Source of the DNA: Kocuria sp. TGY1127_2
GTDB taxonomy: Bacteria; Actinomycetota; Actinomycetes; Actinomycetales; Micrococcaceae
DNA length: 64,000 nucleotides
Direction: 5' to 3'
Assembly: GCF_013394385.1 (NCBI RefSeq)
Contig: NZ_AP022834.1
Coordinates: 2,480,001-2,544,000, forward strand
Shown here: positions 28,292-37,664 of the stretch, in pieces
How the letters are laid out: the number at the start of each line of letters is the position of its first letter
Numbering within the stretch: the first letter of the stretch is position 1
Translations under genes and position numbers: made by a program
Notes under the pieces: generated by a model
The model's database searches: none
Told to the model about the DNA's origin: nothing
Seen by the model: the letters and a program-made list of their open reading frames with translations, nothing else

Positions 28292-29401
28292 TCAGCGACC
28301 GGTCTTGGGGGCAAAGAGCTTGGAGATCAGGCGGGCGATGAGATTCAGCGCCATCACCAGGATGATCAGGATGAGGGCCGAAGCCCAGGCACGACCTTCG
28401 GAAACCTGCGGGTTCGTCGGCGACGTCGGGTTCATGATCTGGTAGTAGATGAACGTCGGTAACGTGGTCATCCATCCGCTGAAGGCGTTGAAATTGATGC
28501 TCGAGACGAAGCCGGCCGTCACGAGAATCGGCGCAGTCTCACCGATCACGCGGGCAATGGCCAGGGTAACGCCCGAGGATATACCGGAGATCGCCGTCGG
28601 AATGACGACCTTGGTAATGGTGCGCCATTTGCGCACCCCCAATGCATACGAGGCCTCACGCAATTCGTTCGGAACAATCTTGAGCATTTCCTCCGTATTG
28701 CGCACTACCGTCGGGATCATGAGCACCGACAATGCGACGGACGCGATGAATCCGAATCTGGCCGAGGGGTCCCCTAGAACCTGGACGAAGAGTGCCACGG
28801 CGAAGAGGCCCGCAACGATCGATGGAATTCCGGTCATGACGTCCACGAGGAACGTGATGATGCGCCCCATCCACCGGAATGCTGCGTTGCTGCCACTGTA
28901 CTCGGTCAGGAACACCGCGGTGAGCAGACCGATCGGGACCGACATCAATGTTGCCCAGAAAGTGATGATCACGGTTCCGGCGATCGCGTGGTAGGCGCCG
29001 CCGTAGACCGGACCACCATTGGCGGCCTCATTGTCGGTGACGCCGCTGACGCCGTTCATCGAGGTGCCCAGGAGATTCCCGGACAGCCCAGGAACCCCGC
29101 GGCTGAGCACGACCCAGATCACCGAGATCAGGGGGATCAAGGCCAGCAGGAACGCGCCGTAGATCAGATAGCGGGCGAATGCGTCCTGGCCTTTGCGACG
29201 ACCTTCGATGATCCCGACGACGAGTGGCCCGGCAATCACGAAAATGATCGCGGCGAAGACTACCCACAAGGCAATACTGAAACCAACCAGGGCCGAAAGC
29301 GCGGCACCTACGATCAGGGCACTCAGGCCGATGACTGCGGGAAGCCATCGGGGGGACTGTCCGCTGGTGAGTTTGGATGCGGTGGTCGCTGTCGTGCTCA
29401 T
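28292..29401 (-). CDS. pstA: phosphate ABC transporter permease PstA
   Basis: 369 residues; membrane subunit with an extra N-terminal extension of about 75 residues carrying two helices, common in actinobacteria. The EAA-loop region (NELREASYALGVRKWRTITKVV) that contacts PstB is clear. It overlaps pstC by 4 nt. Confidence 0.95.
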   Translation of the reverse strand: MSTTATTASKLTSGQSPRWLPAVIGLSALIVGAALSALVGFSIALWVVFAAIIFVIAGPLVVGIIEGRRKGQDAFARYLIYGAFLLALIPLISVIWVVLSRGVPGLSGNLLGTSMNGVSGVTDNEAANGGPVYGGAYHAIAGTVIITFWATLMSVPIGLLTAVFLTEYSGSNAAFRWMGRIITFLVDVMTGIPSIVAGLFAVALFVQVLGDPSARFGFIASVALSVLMIPTVVRNTEEMLKIVPNELREASYALGVRKWRTITKVVIPTAISGISSGVTLAIARVIGETAPILVTAGFVSSINFNAFSGWMTTLPTFIYYQIMNPTSPTNPQVSEGRAWASALILIILVMALNLIARLISKLFAPKTGR

Positions 29402-30420
29402 GAGTTGGCTCCCGAGAATTCCTTGTATCGGCTGATCACCAAGCGCGCGAGGAGATTGACCACCAGGGTGATCACAAACAGAACCAAGCCCGCTGCAATG
29501 AGCTCGTTGAGGCGCAAGCCGTAGGCCTCAGGAAAGTTCAACGCGATCTCGGAAGCCACTGTCTGGTTTCCGGACTGGATCAGGGAAGGATTGAACGGTC
29601 CGCCGGAAAGGACCAGAGTCACGGCCATTGTCTCGCCCATGGCCCGGCCGAGAGCCAACATGACCGAAGAGATGATGCCGGCTCGCGCGAACGGAAACAC
29701 GGTCATCCGGACCATTTCCCATTTGGTTGCCCCCAGCCCGAGCGCTGCTTCTTGTTGCAGCACCGGGGTCTGAGCAAAGATTTCGCGGCACATCGAGGTA
29801 ATGATCGGCAGAATCATGATCGCCAGCACGATTCCGGCCGTGAGGATGGTCTTTCCGGTCGCGGTCGCCGGTCCTTCGAAAATCGGAAGGAATCCGAGGA
29901 TGCTCGACAACCAGTCGTAGAACGGAACGATCTTGGGTGCCAGGACCGAAGCACCCCACGCACCGAAAATGATCGATGGGATAGCCGCCAGAAGATCAAT
30001 CACATAGCCCACACCCTTGGCGAGCCGCGGAGGAGCATAGTGAGAAATGTACAGGGCGACGCCGATGCCAACTGGGGTCGCCAGGACCAACGCGATCACC
30101 GAGGCAATCAGGGTCCCGAGCACGAGCGGCCAGATATAGGCCAGGAAGCCCTGCCCGCCGGTCACTTCGCTGGACGCCGCGCTGAAAATCGGCGAGGCCT
30201 GCCAGGTCAGGAAGAAAGCTACGGCCGCCAGCACCACGAGGATGATGCCTCCGGCGATGAGCGTGATGCTCGCGAAGACCTTGTCCTGGGCCGGGCTGCC
30301 CTTGGCACCGGCCACGGGAACGGGCCGATTCTGCCGAGGACTATTGCCCTCGTCCCCGTGTTCCCCACCGGGCTCGGCTGAGGTTCCGGGGGCGGGAACC
30401 GTCGAAGAAGAGTGAGACAT
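29398..30420 (-). CDS. pstC: phosphate ABC transporter permease PstC
   Basis: 340 residues: a polar N-terminal tail of about 45 residues, then six membrane helices with the EAA loop (QQEAALGLGATKWEMVRMTVF) and the PstC segment RAMGETMAVTLVLSG. Partner of PstA. It is separated from pstS by 113 nt that contain a perfect hairpin. Confidence 0.95.
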   Translation of the reverse strand: MSHSSSTVPAPGTSAEPGGEHGDEGNSPRQNRPVPVAGAKGSPAQDKVFASITLIAGGIILVVLAAVAFFLTWQASPIFSAASSEVTGGQGFLAYIWPLVLGTLIASVIALVLATPVGIGVALYISHYAPPRLAKGVGYVIDLLAAIPSIIFGAWGASVLAPKIVPFYDWLSSILGFLPIFEGPATATGKTILTAGIVLAIMILPIITSMCREIFAQTPVLQQEAALGLGATKWEMVRMTVFPFARAGIISSVMLALGRAMGETMAVTLVLSGGPFNPSLIQSGNQTVASEIALNFPEAYGLRLNELIAAGLVLFVITLVVNLLARLVISRYKEFSGANS

Positions 30421-30463
30421 GAATCCTCAAAAACTCTCTGCTGGTTGCTGTTGGTCGTTGCGC

Positions 30464-30504
30464 GAGATTCCCGCCAAGGCTACCTGCGCCTTGGCGGGAA
30501 TCTC
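30464..30504 (-). repeat. 16-bp perfect hairpin between pstS and pstC
   Basis: GAGATTCCCGCCAAGG / CCTTGGCGGGAATCTC with a 9-nt loop, 30 nt after the pstS stop. On the minus strand no T-run follows, so it is more likely an mRNA stabiliser or partial terminator that lets pstS be made in excess over the membrane subunits, as is usual for binding-protein operons. Confidence 0.7.
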
Positions 30505-30533
30505 ACCTGGCCGCAGGTCTTGCGGCGGTAGGG

Positions 30534-31637
30534 CTACTTGGTCTTGATCGATTCGATAGCCTTCTTGGCGTCTTCTCGCATGCTCTCAGGAAGAACGGCA
30601 GACTTCGCAGCGCTGGCTGCCGATTTCTGCCCGTCCTCGCTCACAACGTAATTCTCGAATGCTTTGACCAGGTCAACAGTCTTCTGATCCGAGTAACCGG
30701 AGCATAGGACGTGGTAGGAGACCAAGACGATGGGGTAGGAGCCGTCATTCGGCGTACGATTCAGCTCGAGCGACATATCGTGCTGACCGCGTCCCTCAAC
30801 CTTCTTGGACTGCTCGACGGCCTTGGCCGCGGAATCGGCCGAGACCTCGACGTAGTCGTCGCCGTCCTTAACCTTGGCGGTCGAAAGATCGCCCACGGCC
30901 GACTCATCGGCGTACGTTATCGCCCCGTCGGTGCTCTGAGTGGTCGAGATGACCCCGGAGGTTCCCTTGTTGGCTTCCCCCTTGAACTGACTGGGCCAGT
31001 CACCCGAAGGTTCCTGCCCCCAGGCGCCCTCTGCAGCCTTGGACAGGTACTCGGTAAAGTTCTCGGTCGTACCCGAATTGTCCGAGCGGTGGACGACGGT
31101 GATCGGGGTGGACGGGAGGTCTGCGTCCTGGTTCTGCTTCTTGATGGCGTCGTCGTTCCAATTCTTGATCTCGCCCTTGAAGATCTTGGCGATCGTCGCG
31201 GGGTCGAGGTTCAAGGAGTCGACGCCCTTGACGTTGAAGGCGACGGCAATCGGGGACACATAGACCGGGATGTCGATGGCTCCGTCGGGACCGCACTGGT
31301 CCTTGGCCTGGCTGTACTCGTCATCGGACAGGTGAGCATCCGAGCCGGCGAAGTTGGCACCGCCCGAGAGGAAGGCCTTGCGACCGGCTCCCGATCCATC
31401 CGGGGAATACTGCACGTTGGCGCCTGAATTCTGGCTCTGGAAATCGGTCTGCCACTGGGTCATGGCCGCCTGCTGGGCGGAGGACCCCACCCCAGACAGG
31501 GTGCCGTTGACATCGGGCCCTGCCGAAGACGAGGCGGTTCCCGCCTCACCCGTGGCGTTGTCGGAGCCGCAAGCGGTCAATGCGATAGCGCCTGCCGCTG
31601 CGATGGCTGCGAAACGCCCCATGCGAGAGATCTTCAC
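30534..31637 (-). CDS. pstS: phosphate-binding lipoprotein PstS
   Basis: About 367 residues. Signal peptide with lipobox LTAC (Cys near residue 23), followed by a Gly/Ser linker, so it is anchored outside the membrane. The phosphate-binding fold has GVGSSAQQAAM, RSDNSGTTENFTEYL and ISTTQSTDGAITYAD segments. Start GTG 31637 with AAGGGG 7 nt upstream; ATG 31664 has no RBS. First gene of the pst operon. Confidence 0.95.
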   Translation of the reverse strand: MKISRMGRFAAIAAAGAIALTACGSDNATGEAGTASSSAGPDVNGTLSGVGSSAQQAAMTQWQTDFQSQNSGANVQYSPDGSGAGRKAFLSGGANFAGSDAHLSDDEYSQAKDQCGPDGAIDIPVYVSPIAVAFNVKGVDSLNLDPATIAKIFKGEIKNWNDDAIKKQNQDADLPSTPITVVHRSDNSGTTENFTEYLSKAAEGAWGQEPSGDWPSQFKGEANKGTSGVISTTQSTDGAITYADESAVGDLSTAKVKDGDDYVEVSADSAAKAVEQSKKVEGRGQHDMSLELNRTPNDGSYPIVLVSYHVLCSGYSDQKTVDLVKAFENYVVSEDGQKSAASAAKSAVLPESMREDAKKAIESIKTK

Positions 31638-31859
31638 AAAAAGTACCCCTTCAAGTGTCGTCAACCGTCGCCCGCGGGATTTTTCGCGCGGATCGGAACG
31701 GTCCGGTGATGTGATGCGGTCGGACGATAGCTCGACCGAATGGCAAGGAACCCGAGCGGAGAGGAATCCGTCCTGCCCCCTACCTCTGGCACGTTACGGA
31801 GGGCAGGTATCCGGATGCCCGGGGTAGAGTGAACGGCGGGTTAATTTTGAAGTTAGGCC

Positions 31860-33089
31860 GTGACAACGACGAACTATGATGGCTCCATGAGTCGATTCAA
31901 GGTCAGGGAGAGGGCACGGTCCTCGAGACGCGAGATCGTCTCACGGGCTCGGCTCGGCCTCTCCAGGGTTCGGAGCGGACTGTTCCAATCCATTCAGATC
32001 ACGGTCGCCGCGGTCGGTGCGTACTTCATCGCTGAAGTCCTGTTCCAGCACCATCAGCCTCTGTTCGCCGCGACGGCCGCGATCGTCTCCTTGGGTTATG
32101 TCCGCGGTGGCAATCACATGCGTCGGATCATGGAAGTGGCCATCGGGTGCACCCTCGGCATCGCGGTGGGCGATTCGCTGATGTACTTCCTGGGGCGGGG
32201 CCCTCTCCAGGCCTCGCTCGTTTTGTTGTTCTCCCTGCTGCTGGCACGATTCCTGGACAACGGGACTATCTTCTCGACCCAGATGGGTCTCCAAGCGGTG
32301 CTCGTGGTTCTGTTGCCTCCCGCGATCGACGGGCCCTTTGCCCGGAGCCTCGACGCCGTCGTCGGTGGTTTGTGCGCCCTGGTGATCATGGTCTTGGTGC
32401 CGCAGGATCCACGGCGTCAGCCGAAGGACGAGATCTTGCATGTCGCCCGCGAATTCTCACGGGTACTGCGCGAGGCATCCGAGGCAATCGGGGATTACGA
32501 TGCCACTCGGGCCTGGCACGCCCTGAGTCGCGCACGAAAGACCCAGCCGCTTCTCGACCAGGTCGAGAGCTCGCTCAAGACCAGCAAGTCCATGGCGAGG
32601 GTTGCGCTCACGCGACGCCAAGCGATGGAAGACATACGCTTTTACGAGCAGGCTCTCCACGGTTTCGATTACGCGATTCGAAATGCTCGTGTTCTCGTGC
32701 GGAGAATCGCCAACGTCATCAATACCGTTCAATTGCGGGACGAGGCGATTTCCTCGCTGAGAGACGTTCTGCTCGAGCTCTCCGAGGCAGTGGACCTTCT
32801 GGGCTTGGCACTCAAGGCGGACACCGAGGATGCCCGCAACGTCATGCGCCGTCGTGCCCGCATCGACCTGAGCTCGACGGCTGCGAAGCTCGACCCCCAA
32901 TCCCTGGGCGTCAGGACATATCAGGGCGAGGCTCTCGTCATGATCATCCGCCCGCTGACAACTGATCTCTTGGTGATGACGGGGATGGACGAGAAGTCCG
33001 CCGGCAAAGTGCTCGTGACGATACGCCAGGAGCTCACGGAGGCCATCGACGTGATAGATCCGCGAGACATCGAGGATCAGGACTCTTAA
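31860..33089 (+). CDS. FUSC/aromatic-acid-exporter-like membrane protein
   Basis: 409 residues. Residues about 40-190 hold five or six membrane helices with the FUSC motif region (HQPLFAATAAIVSLGYVRGG, VAIGCTLGIAVGD), and the remaining 220 residues form a helical cytoplasmic domain. The family includes aromatic-acid exporters, but many actinobacterial members are uncharacterised. Start GTG 31860, with ATG 31887 possible. It is divergent from pstS and precedes radA by 30 nt. Confidence 0.78.
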   Translation: MTTTNYDGSMSRFKVRERARSSRREIVSRARLGLSRVRSGLFQSIQITVAAVGAYFIAEVLFQHHQPLFAATAAIVSLGYVRGGNHMRRIMEVAIGCTLGIAVGDSLMYFLGRGPLQASLVLLFSLLLARFLDNGTIFSTQMGLQAVLVVLLPPAIDGPFARSLDAVVGGLCALVIMVLVPQDPRRQPKDEILHVAREFSRVLREASEAIGDYDATRAWHALSRARKTQPLLDQVESSLKTSKSMARVALTRRQAMEDIRFYEQALHGFDYAIRNARVLVRRIANVINTVQLRDEAISSLRDVLLELSEAVDLLGLALKADTEDARNVMRRRARIDLSSTAAKLDPQSLGVRTYQGEALVMIIRPLTTDLLVMTGMDEKSAGKVLVTIRQELTEAIDVIDPRDIEDQDS

Positions 33090-33119
33090 GTTGTCAGTCA
33101 GCCCCCGTAGTCTTTTCCT

Positions 33120-34571
33120 ATGAGCCCCGCACGTAAGACAACCCGGAACACCAACGCCTATCGTTGCCGCGAATGCGGCTGGACCACGGCCAAGTGGGTC
33201 GGTCGCTGCGGCGAGTGCCAGCAGTGGGGGACCATCGAAGAATCGGGCGGCCCCACGGTCGCCCGGACCAGTGCCGCTCGTTCGGTCGAGACGCCGGCCC
33301 GTCCCATCGGCGAGGTAGATGCCTCCGTCGCCCAGTTCTCCAGCACTGGGATTCAAGAGTTCGACCGCGTCCTGGGCGGCGGCTTGGTCCCTGGTGCCGT
33401 GATCCTCATGGCCGGTGAACCCGGAGTGGGCAAGTCGACCCTCCTCCTGGACGTCGCGGCGACTTTCGCCCGAGGACGTCCTACGCACCGCGATGCTCAA
33501 GAGTCGGCGGGGCGATCTGATGCCCCGGACGGAGGCTCCAAGCCTCACGAGGTCCTGTACGTGACCGGCGAGGAATCCGCAGCGCAGGTCAAGCTCCGCG
33601 CGGACCGCATCAATGCTGTCGCCGATACATTGTTCTTGGCCGCGGAGACGGATCTGGGTTCGGCCCTGGCCCACATGGACAAGGTTTCCCCCCGCCTGCT
33701 CGTCGTGGACTCCGTCCAGACATTGGCCAGTGCGGACGTCGAAGGATCGGCGGGCGGTGTCACGCAGGTCCGCGAAGTCGCCGCGTCGATCATCGCCGAA
33801 GCTAAAAAGCGCAATATGACAACGCTGTTGGTGGGACACGTGACCAAGGAGGGGACCATCGCGGGGCCGCGTTTGCTCGAGCACCTGGTGGACGTGGTCT
33901 GCCAATTCGAGGGAGACAAGAACTCACGGATCCGAATGCTCCGTGCAGTCAAAAACCGCTTCGGGCCCACGGACGAGGTCGGTTGTTTCGACCTGCTCGA
34001 GGACGGGATCGAAGGCGTCTCGGATCCATCCGGTTTGTTCGTTTCCCGTACCGCTCACCCGGTCGCGGGTACCTGCCTGACGGTCACCATGGAAGGACGC
34101 CGCCCTCTGCTGGCCGAGGTCCAGGCCCTGCTCGACGAATCCTCAACAGCCCAGCCGCGGAGGGCAACTGCCGGACTCGATTCCGCACGCACCGCGATGC
34201 TTCTCGCCGTGCTTCAGCGCCGGGCCGGATTCAACGTCGGCAAACTGGACTGTTACCTTTCAACCGTCGGAGGGGTCAGACTCAACGAACCCGCCGCGGA
34301 CTTAGCCACGGTGATGGCACTGGCCTCGGCGGCAGAAGACAAACCGCTTCCCCGCAAACTCGTGGTCTTCGGCGAAGTCGGGCTAGCTGGTGAGGTCCGG
34401 GCGGTACCCGGAATCCGGCAGCGCATCAATGAGGTAGCCCGACTCGGGTTCACGCATGTCATGGTCCCGGCCTCACCCGCCGGTGTCGGCGATGTCCCCG
34501 AGGGCGTGCACGTCAAGGAAGTCGCTTCCGTGGTTGATGCCGTCGACACTCTCTTTCCGGGCCGTTCCTGA
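33120..34571 (+). CDS. radA: DNA repair protein RadA
   Basis: 483 residues: N-terminal four-Cys zinc finger (YRCRECGWTTAKWVGRCGEC), RecA-like ATPase with Walker A GEPGVGKST and the RadA motif KNRFG, and a C-terminal Lon-protease-like domain (GEVGLAGEVRAVPGIRQR). It promotes branch migration during recombination. About 25 residues inserted after the Walker region (RPTHRDAQESAGRSDAPDGG) are unusual. TAGTCT (33108-33113) lies 6 nt before the ATG and no RBS is seen, so the message may be leaderless. disA follows after 46 nt. Confidence 0.96.
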   Translation: MSPARKTTRNTNAYRCRECGWTTAKWVGRCGECQQWGTIEESGGPTVARTSAARSVETPARPIGEVDASVAQFSSTGIQEFDRVLGGGLVPGAVILMAGEPGVGKSTLLLDVAATFARGRPTHRDAQESAGRSDAPDGGSKPHEVLYVTGEESAAQVKLRADRINAVADTLFLAAETDLGSALAHMDKVSPRLLVVDSVQTLASADVEGSAGGVTQVREVAASIIAEAKKRNMTTLLVGHVTKEGTIAGPRLLEHLVDVVCQFEGDKNSRIRMLRAVKNRFGPTDEVGCFDLLEDGIEGVSDPSGLFVSRTAHPVAGTCLTVTMEGRRPLLAEVQALLDESSTAQPRRATAGLDSARTAMLLAVLQRRAGFNVGKLDCYLSTVGGVRLNEPAADLATVMALASAAEDKPLPRKLVVFGEVGLAGEVRAVPGIRQRINEVARLGFTHVMVPASPAGVGDVPEGVHVKEVASVVDAVDTLFPGRS

Positions 34572-34617
34572 TGGCGCGGCGAGCCACATCGTTGTGACCA
34601 CGCGTTAGGCTAGATTC

Positions 34618-35688
34618 GTGGCTTCACCCCGTAACAAACAGCTCAAAAAGACGTTGGCGCTCCTGGCTCCCGGAACTCAACTCCGGGACGGCCTCGACCG
34701 GATCCTTCAAGGACGAACCGGTGCACTGATCGTGTTGGGGAAGGATCGCACCGTCGAGGCCATCAGTAGCGGCGGGTTCACCATCGACACGGAGTTCACC
34801 GGCACCCGACTCCGCGAACTTGCCAAAATGGATGGCGCGATCGTGTGCGACCGAGAAGTCGGCACCATCTACCACGCTGGTGTACAGCTGATGCCGGATC
34901 CCACGATCAGCACCGAGGAGTCCGGAACGCGCCACCGCACGGCGGAACGGGTGGCCAAACAAACAGGGTTCCCGGTCATATCGGTCTCGAAATCCATGGG
35001 GGTCATCACCATCTATACGGATGGTCAGAGATACCCCCTGGAAGGCGCTCAAGAAATCATGGGGCGAGCGAACCAGGCCATTCAGACCCTTGAGCGATAC
35101 ACGATGCGCCTCGAGGAGGAGCTCAGAAACCTCTCCGCGTTGGAAATCCAATCCGATGTCACGGTGCGGAACGTGGCCCTGGCCTTGCAGCGCCTGGAAC
35201 TGGTCCGCAGAATTTCCGAAGAAATCGGGGACAGCGTCGTCGAGCTGGGCGCCGAGGGCCGCATGATCGCCATGCAGCTAGAAGAGCTCGTCCTGAACCA
35301 GCCCACCGCGGAACTCGTCTTCCGCGATTACCTGCCGTCAGGCCAAGACACCGCTGTGATCGAAAGGGCCCAAGAGAGCCTCTCGGATCTTTCCCCCGTT
35401 GAGTTGGCGGATCCCGTCGCCATCGCACGGGCCGTTGGCCTCCCGGGTGGCGGAGACCTCGACTACACGCTGCATCCACGCGGTTACCGCCTGCTCAGCG
35501 GAGTCAAATCCATTCCGCGGTCGGTCTCCGAAAGACTCGTGGATCGGTTCGAGGGCCTGCAATCGCTCATGGCCGCCAATCTGGACGACCTTCGTGGCGT
35601 CGAGGGCATCGGGGAGTATCGCGCCAGAAGCATCCGTGAATCACTGGCCCGGATGGCGGAAACCAGCCTCCTCGACCGCTTCATGTAA
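34618..35688 (+). CDS. disA: diadenylate cyclase DisA
   Basis: 356 residues. It makes cyclic di-AMP from two ATP and scans DNA. The cyclase domain (about 1-140) has both catalytic motifs, DGA (KMDGAIV) and RHR (GTRHRTAER). A helical spine follows, and the C-terminus has helix-hairpin-helix DNA-binding repeats (LRGVEGIGEYRARSIRESL). Start GTG 34618; TAGGCT (34606-34611) lies exactly 6 nt before it and no RBS exists, pointing to a leaderless mRNA. Confidence 0.96.
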   Translation: MASPRNKQLKKTLALLAPGTQLRDGLDRILQGRTGALIVLGKDRTVEAISSGGFTIDTEFTGTRLRELAKMDGAIVCDREVGTIYHAGVQLMPDPTISTEESGTRHRTAERVAKQTGFPVISVSKSMGVITIYTDGQRYPLEGAQEIMGRANQAIQTLERYTMRLEEELRNLSALEIQSDVTVRNVALALQRLELVRRISEEIGDSVVELGAEGRMIAMQLEELVLNQPTAELVFRDYLPSGQDTAVIERAQESLSDLSPVELADPVAIARAVGLPGGGDLDYTLHPRGYRLLSGVKSIPRSVSERLVDRFEGLQSLMAANLDDLRGVEGIGEYRARSIRESLARMAETSLLDRFM

Positions 35689-35767
35689 CGGTGACTGGGT
35701 ACGGCGGTAGCACGACCCTCAATGACTCGATGCCAGGGTCGCCGGCCTGCCCGATCCTGGGCAGAAG

Positions 35768-36580
35768 CTACTGGATCACGATCTGCTGTTGCTCGCTCGG
35801 CACCCCATTGACTGAGACGGTCAGCCAGTAGTAGCCGGGTTGAGCAGGCTGCGATGCGTCACCGCAACCGTTGACGTTGATGGTTCGGTCCCATGGCTGG
35901 GTTACCTTTTGCTCGCCACCGGCTTCCAAGGTTGCTTCCTTGGAGCCTCCCCCACCGCCGCATTTGGTGTTGTTGTAGACATCGGCCGGGCCCGAAGTGA
36001 TATCGTACGTGACCTTGCTGGCGCCCAAGTCGATGTTGCACGGATTGCCGCCGGTGTTCTTCACGGTCGCCGTCATGACGGGGTTCTCCCCCTGTCCGTA
36101 TGACTGCTTGTCCAAGGACGCATTGACCTGAATATTAGAACCGCAGGCCTCCGGCTTGGCTGGTTCGCTATCGGTCGGGGTCTGCTCGGACGCGGCCTCT
36201 GCCGAGGACTCGCTGGGACTCGGCGTCTCACTCTTACTCTCAGAAGGTTCCGACGAGCCGGAAGCGTTCGCTGACGACGACGCCGACGGACCCGCGGAGC
36301 CGCTGGGTCCCTCCGACCCAGAAGCCGATGGCGAAGGGCGCGCGCTGAAGCTCGCGAAGTTATCGCTCGGAGGCGCTGAAGTCGATGCGTCGCTTCCCCC
36401 GGTGAGACTCGAAGCGATTTTGTTCACGGCAAAGACGATGCCCCAAACGATCAGGACGATCACCAAGAGAGCCAGGATCAACGCAATGATCCGGCGTCGA
36501 CGGTATACCTCTGGGGACTCACGTCGGTACCCGCGTTCAAAACCGTCGTCATCCGGGGTGGGATCTTCGTACTCAGCCAT
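35768..36580 (-). CDS. membrane-anchored Ser/Pro-rich protein with DUF4232-like beta domain
   Basis: About 270 residues: acidic cytoplasmic N-terminus, one membrane helix (about 30-54), a Ser/Ala/Pro/Glu-rich low-complexity linker (about 65-145), then a beta domain of about 120 residues with three Cys (ACGSN, NPCNID, KCGGGG, NGCGD region) that resembles extracellular DUF4232-like modules. The function is unknown; it is probably extracellular and tethered. The ATG at 36580 has no RBS but TAGCCT ends 7 nt before it. It converges with disA. Confidence 0.75.
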   Translation of the reverse strand: MAEYEDPTPDDDGFERGYRRESPEVYRRRRIIALILALLVIVLIVWGIVFAVNKIASSLTGGSDASTSAPPSDNFASFSARPSPSASGSEGPSGSAGPSASSSANASGSSEPSESKSETPSPSESSAEAASEQTPTDSEPAKPEACGSNIQVNASLDKQSYGQGENPVMTATVKNTGGNPCNIDLGASKVTYDITSGPADVYNNTKCGGGGGSKEATLEAGGEQKVTQPWDRTINVNGCGDASQPAQPGYYWLTVSVNGVPSEQQQIVIQ

Positions 36581-36647
36581 GCGTCCAAGGCTACTAAACA
36601 GAAGCGCCAACATAGGGAAGAAATGAGGACACTACAGTAGTCACGTC

Positions 36648-37652
36648 ATGAAATTTTCGAATGCGTCGGCCGTAAGGTCGAATCAGCCCACATCGCCCGA
36701 ATATCGGGGTACCGACCTCGACCCGGAAAAGATCCAACGCCTTCATCGGCATATCGCGAACTGGTTCGCCGAAAACGCGCGGGATCTGCCTTGGCGTGCG
36801 CCCGACCGCACACCGTGGCAGGTTATGGTCAGTGAGTTCATGCTGCAGCAGACGCCCGTTGTCCGGGTACTGCCCCAGTGGAGGCGCTGGATGGACTTGT
36901 GGCCGACTCCGGCGGATCTGGCACAGGCCACGACCGGCGAGGCCGTCCGGGAGTGGGGGCGTCTCGGTTACCCCCGCCGAGCATTGCGGCTGCACGCGGC
37001 CTCAGTGGCGATCGTGGAACGTCACGGAGGCGAAGTTCCCTCGGAATACGAGGATCTTCTCGCGCTGCCCGGCGTCGGCTCGTACACCGCGGCGGCTATT
37101 TCGGTTTTCGCCTTCGAAAAGCGGCAGACCGTGATCGACACGAATATTCGACGCGTCCACGCCCGCGCTGTCAGCGGCAAAGCACTTCCGGCGAAGTCTC
37201 TGACCTCAGCCGAAACACGCCTCGCTCACGAGCTCATGCCCGAGGACGACGAAGCGGCGGCACTGTGGAACATATCGGTCATGGAATTGGGTGCGTTGGT
37301 CTGCACAGCCAAAGCGCCCAAATGCGATATGTGCCCCGTGCTCGACGATTGCGCCTGGGTCGCCGCCGGGCGGCCCGAGGCGGAGTACGTGCCGCGAGGC
37401 CAAACGTGGAAAGGCACCGATCGGCAGGCACGTGGCGCGATCATGGCCGTGCTGAGAGAAGCCACGAAGCCGGTTCCACGCGCATCATTAATAGCGCCCA
37501 ATCGCGATACCCCGGGTGTGGAACCGAAGTCGATGACCCGGCTCCGCGCGCTCGAAGCCTCACATGAACAGCTGAAACGGTGTCTGGATGGGCTCATCCG
37601 GGACGAATTGGCCTTCGAAGACGAGCGTAATCGGGTTACGCTGCCCGGATAA
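36648..37652 (+). CDS. mutY: A/G-specific adenine DNA glycosylase MutY
   Basis: 334 residues. It removes adenine mispaired with 8-oxoguanine. Helix-hairpin-helix LPGVGSYTAAA, catalytic Asp in VIDTNIRRV, and QQTPVVRVLP are present. The iron-sulfur cluster Cys set is CTAKAPKCDMCPVLDDC. The C-terminal Nudix-like domain of E. coli MutY is missing, replaced by a short region, as in many actinobacteria. It is divergent from the membrane-anchored protein gene. Confidence 0.93.
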   Translation: MKFSNASAVRSNQPTSPEYRGTDLDPEKIQRLHRHIANWFAENARDLPWRAPDRTPWQVMVSEFMLQQTPVVRVLPQWRRWMDLWPTPADLAQATTGEAVREWGRLGYPRRALRLHAASVAIVERHGGEVPSEYEDLLALPGVGSYTAAAISVFAFEKRQTVIDTNIRRVHARAVSGKALPAKSLTSAETRLAHELMPEDDEAAALWNISVMELGALVCTAKAPKCDMCPVLDDCAWVAAGRPEAEYVPRGQTWKGTDRQARGAIMAVLREATKPVPRASLIAPNRDTPGVEPKSMTRLRALEASHEQLKRCLDGLIRDELAFEDERNRVTLPG

Positions 37653-37664
37653 ACCGGAAAGCGC

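Noticed and set aside
32457-33905. 482-codon minus-strand open frame
   Set aside because: Antisense to the FUSC-like gene and radA, both clearly coding.
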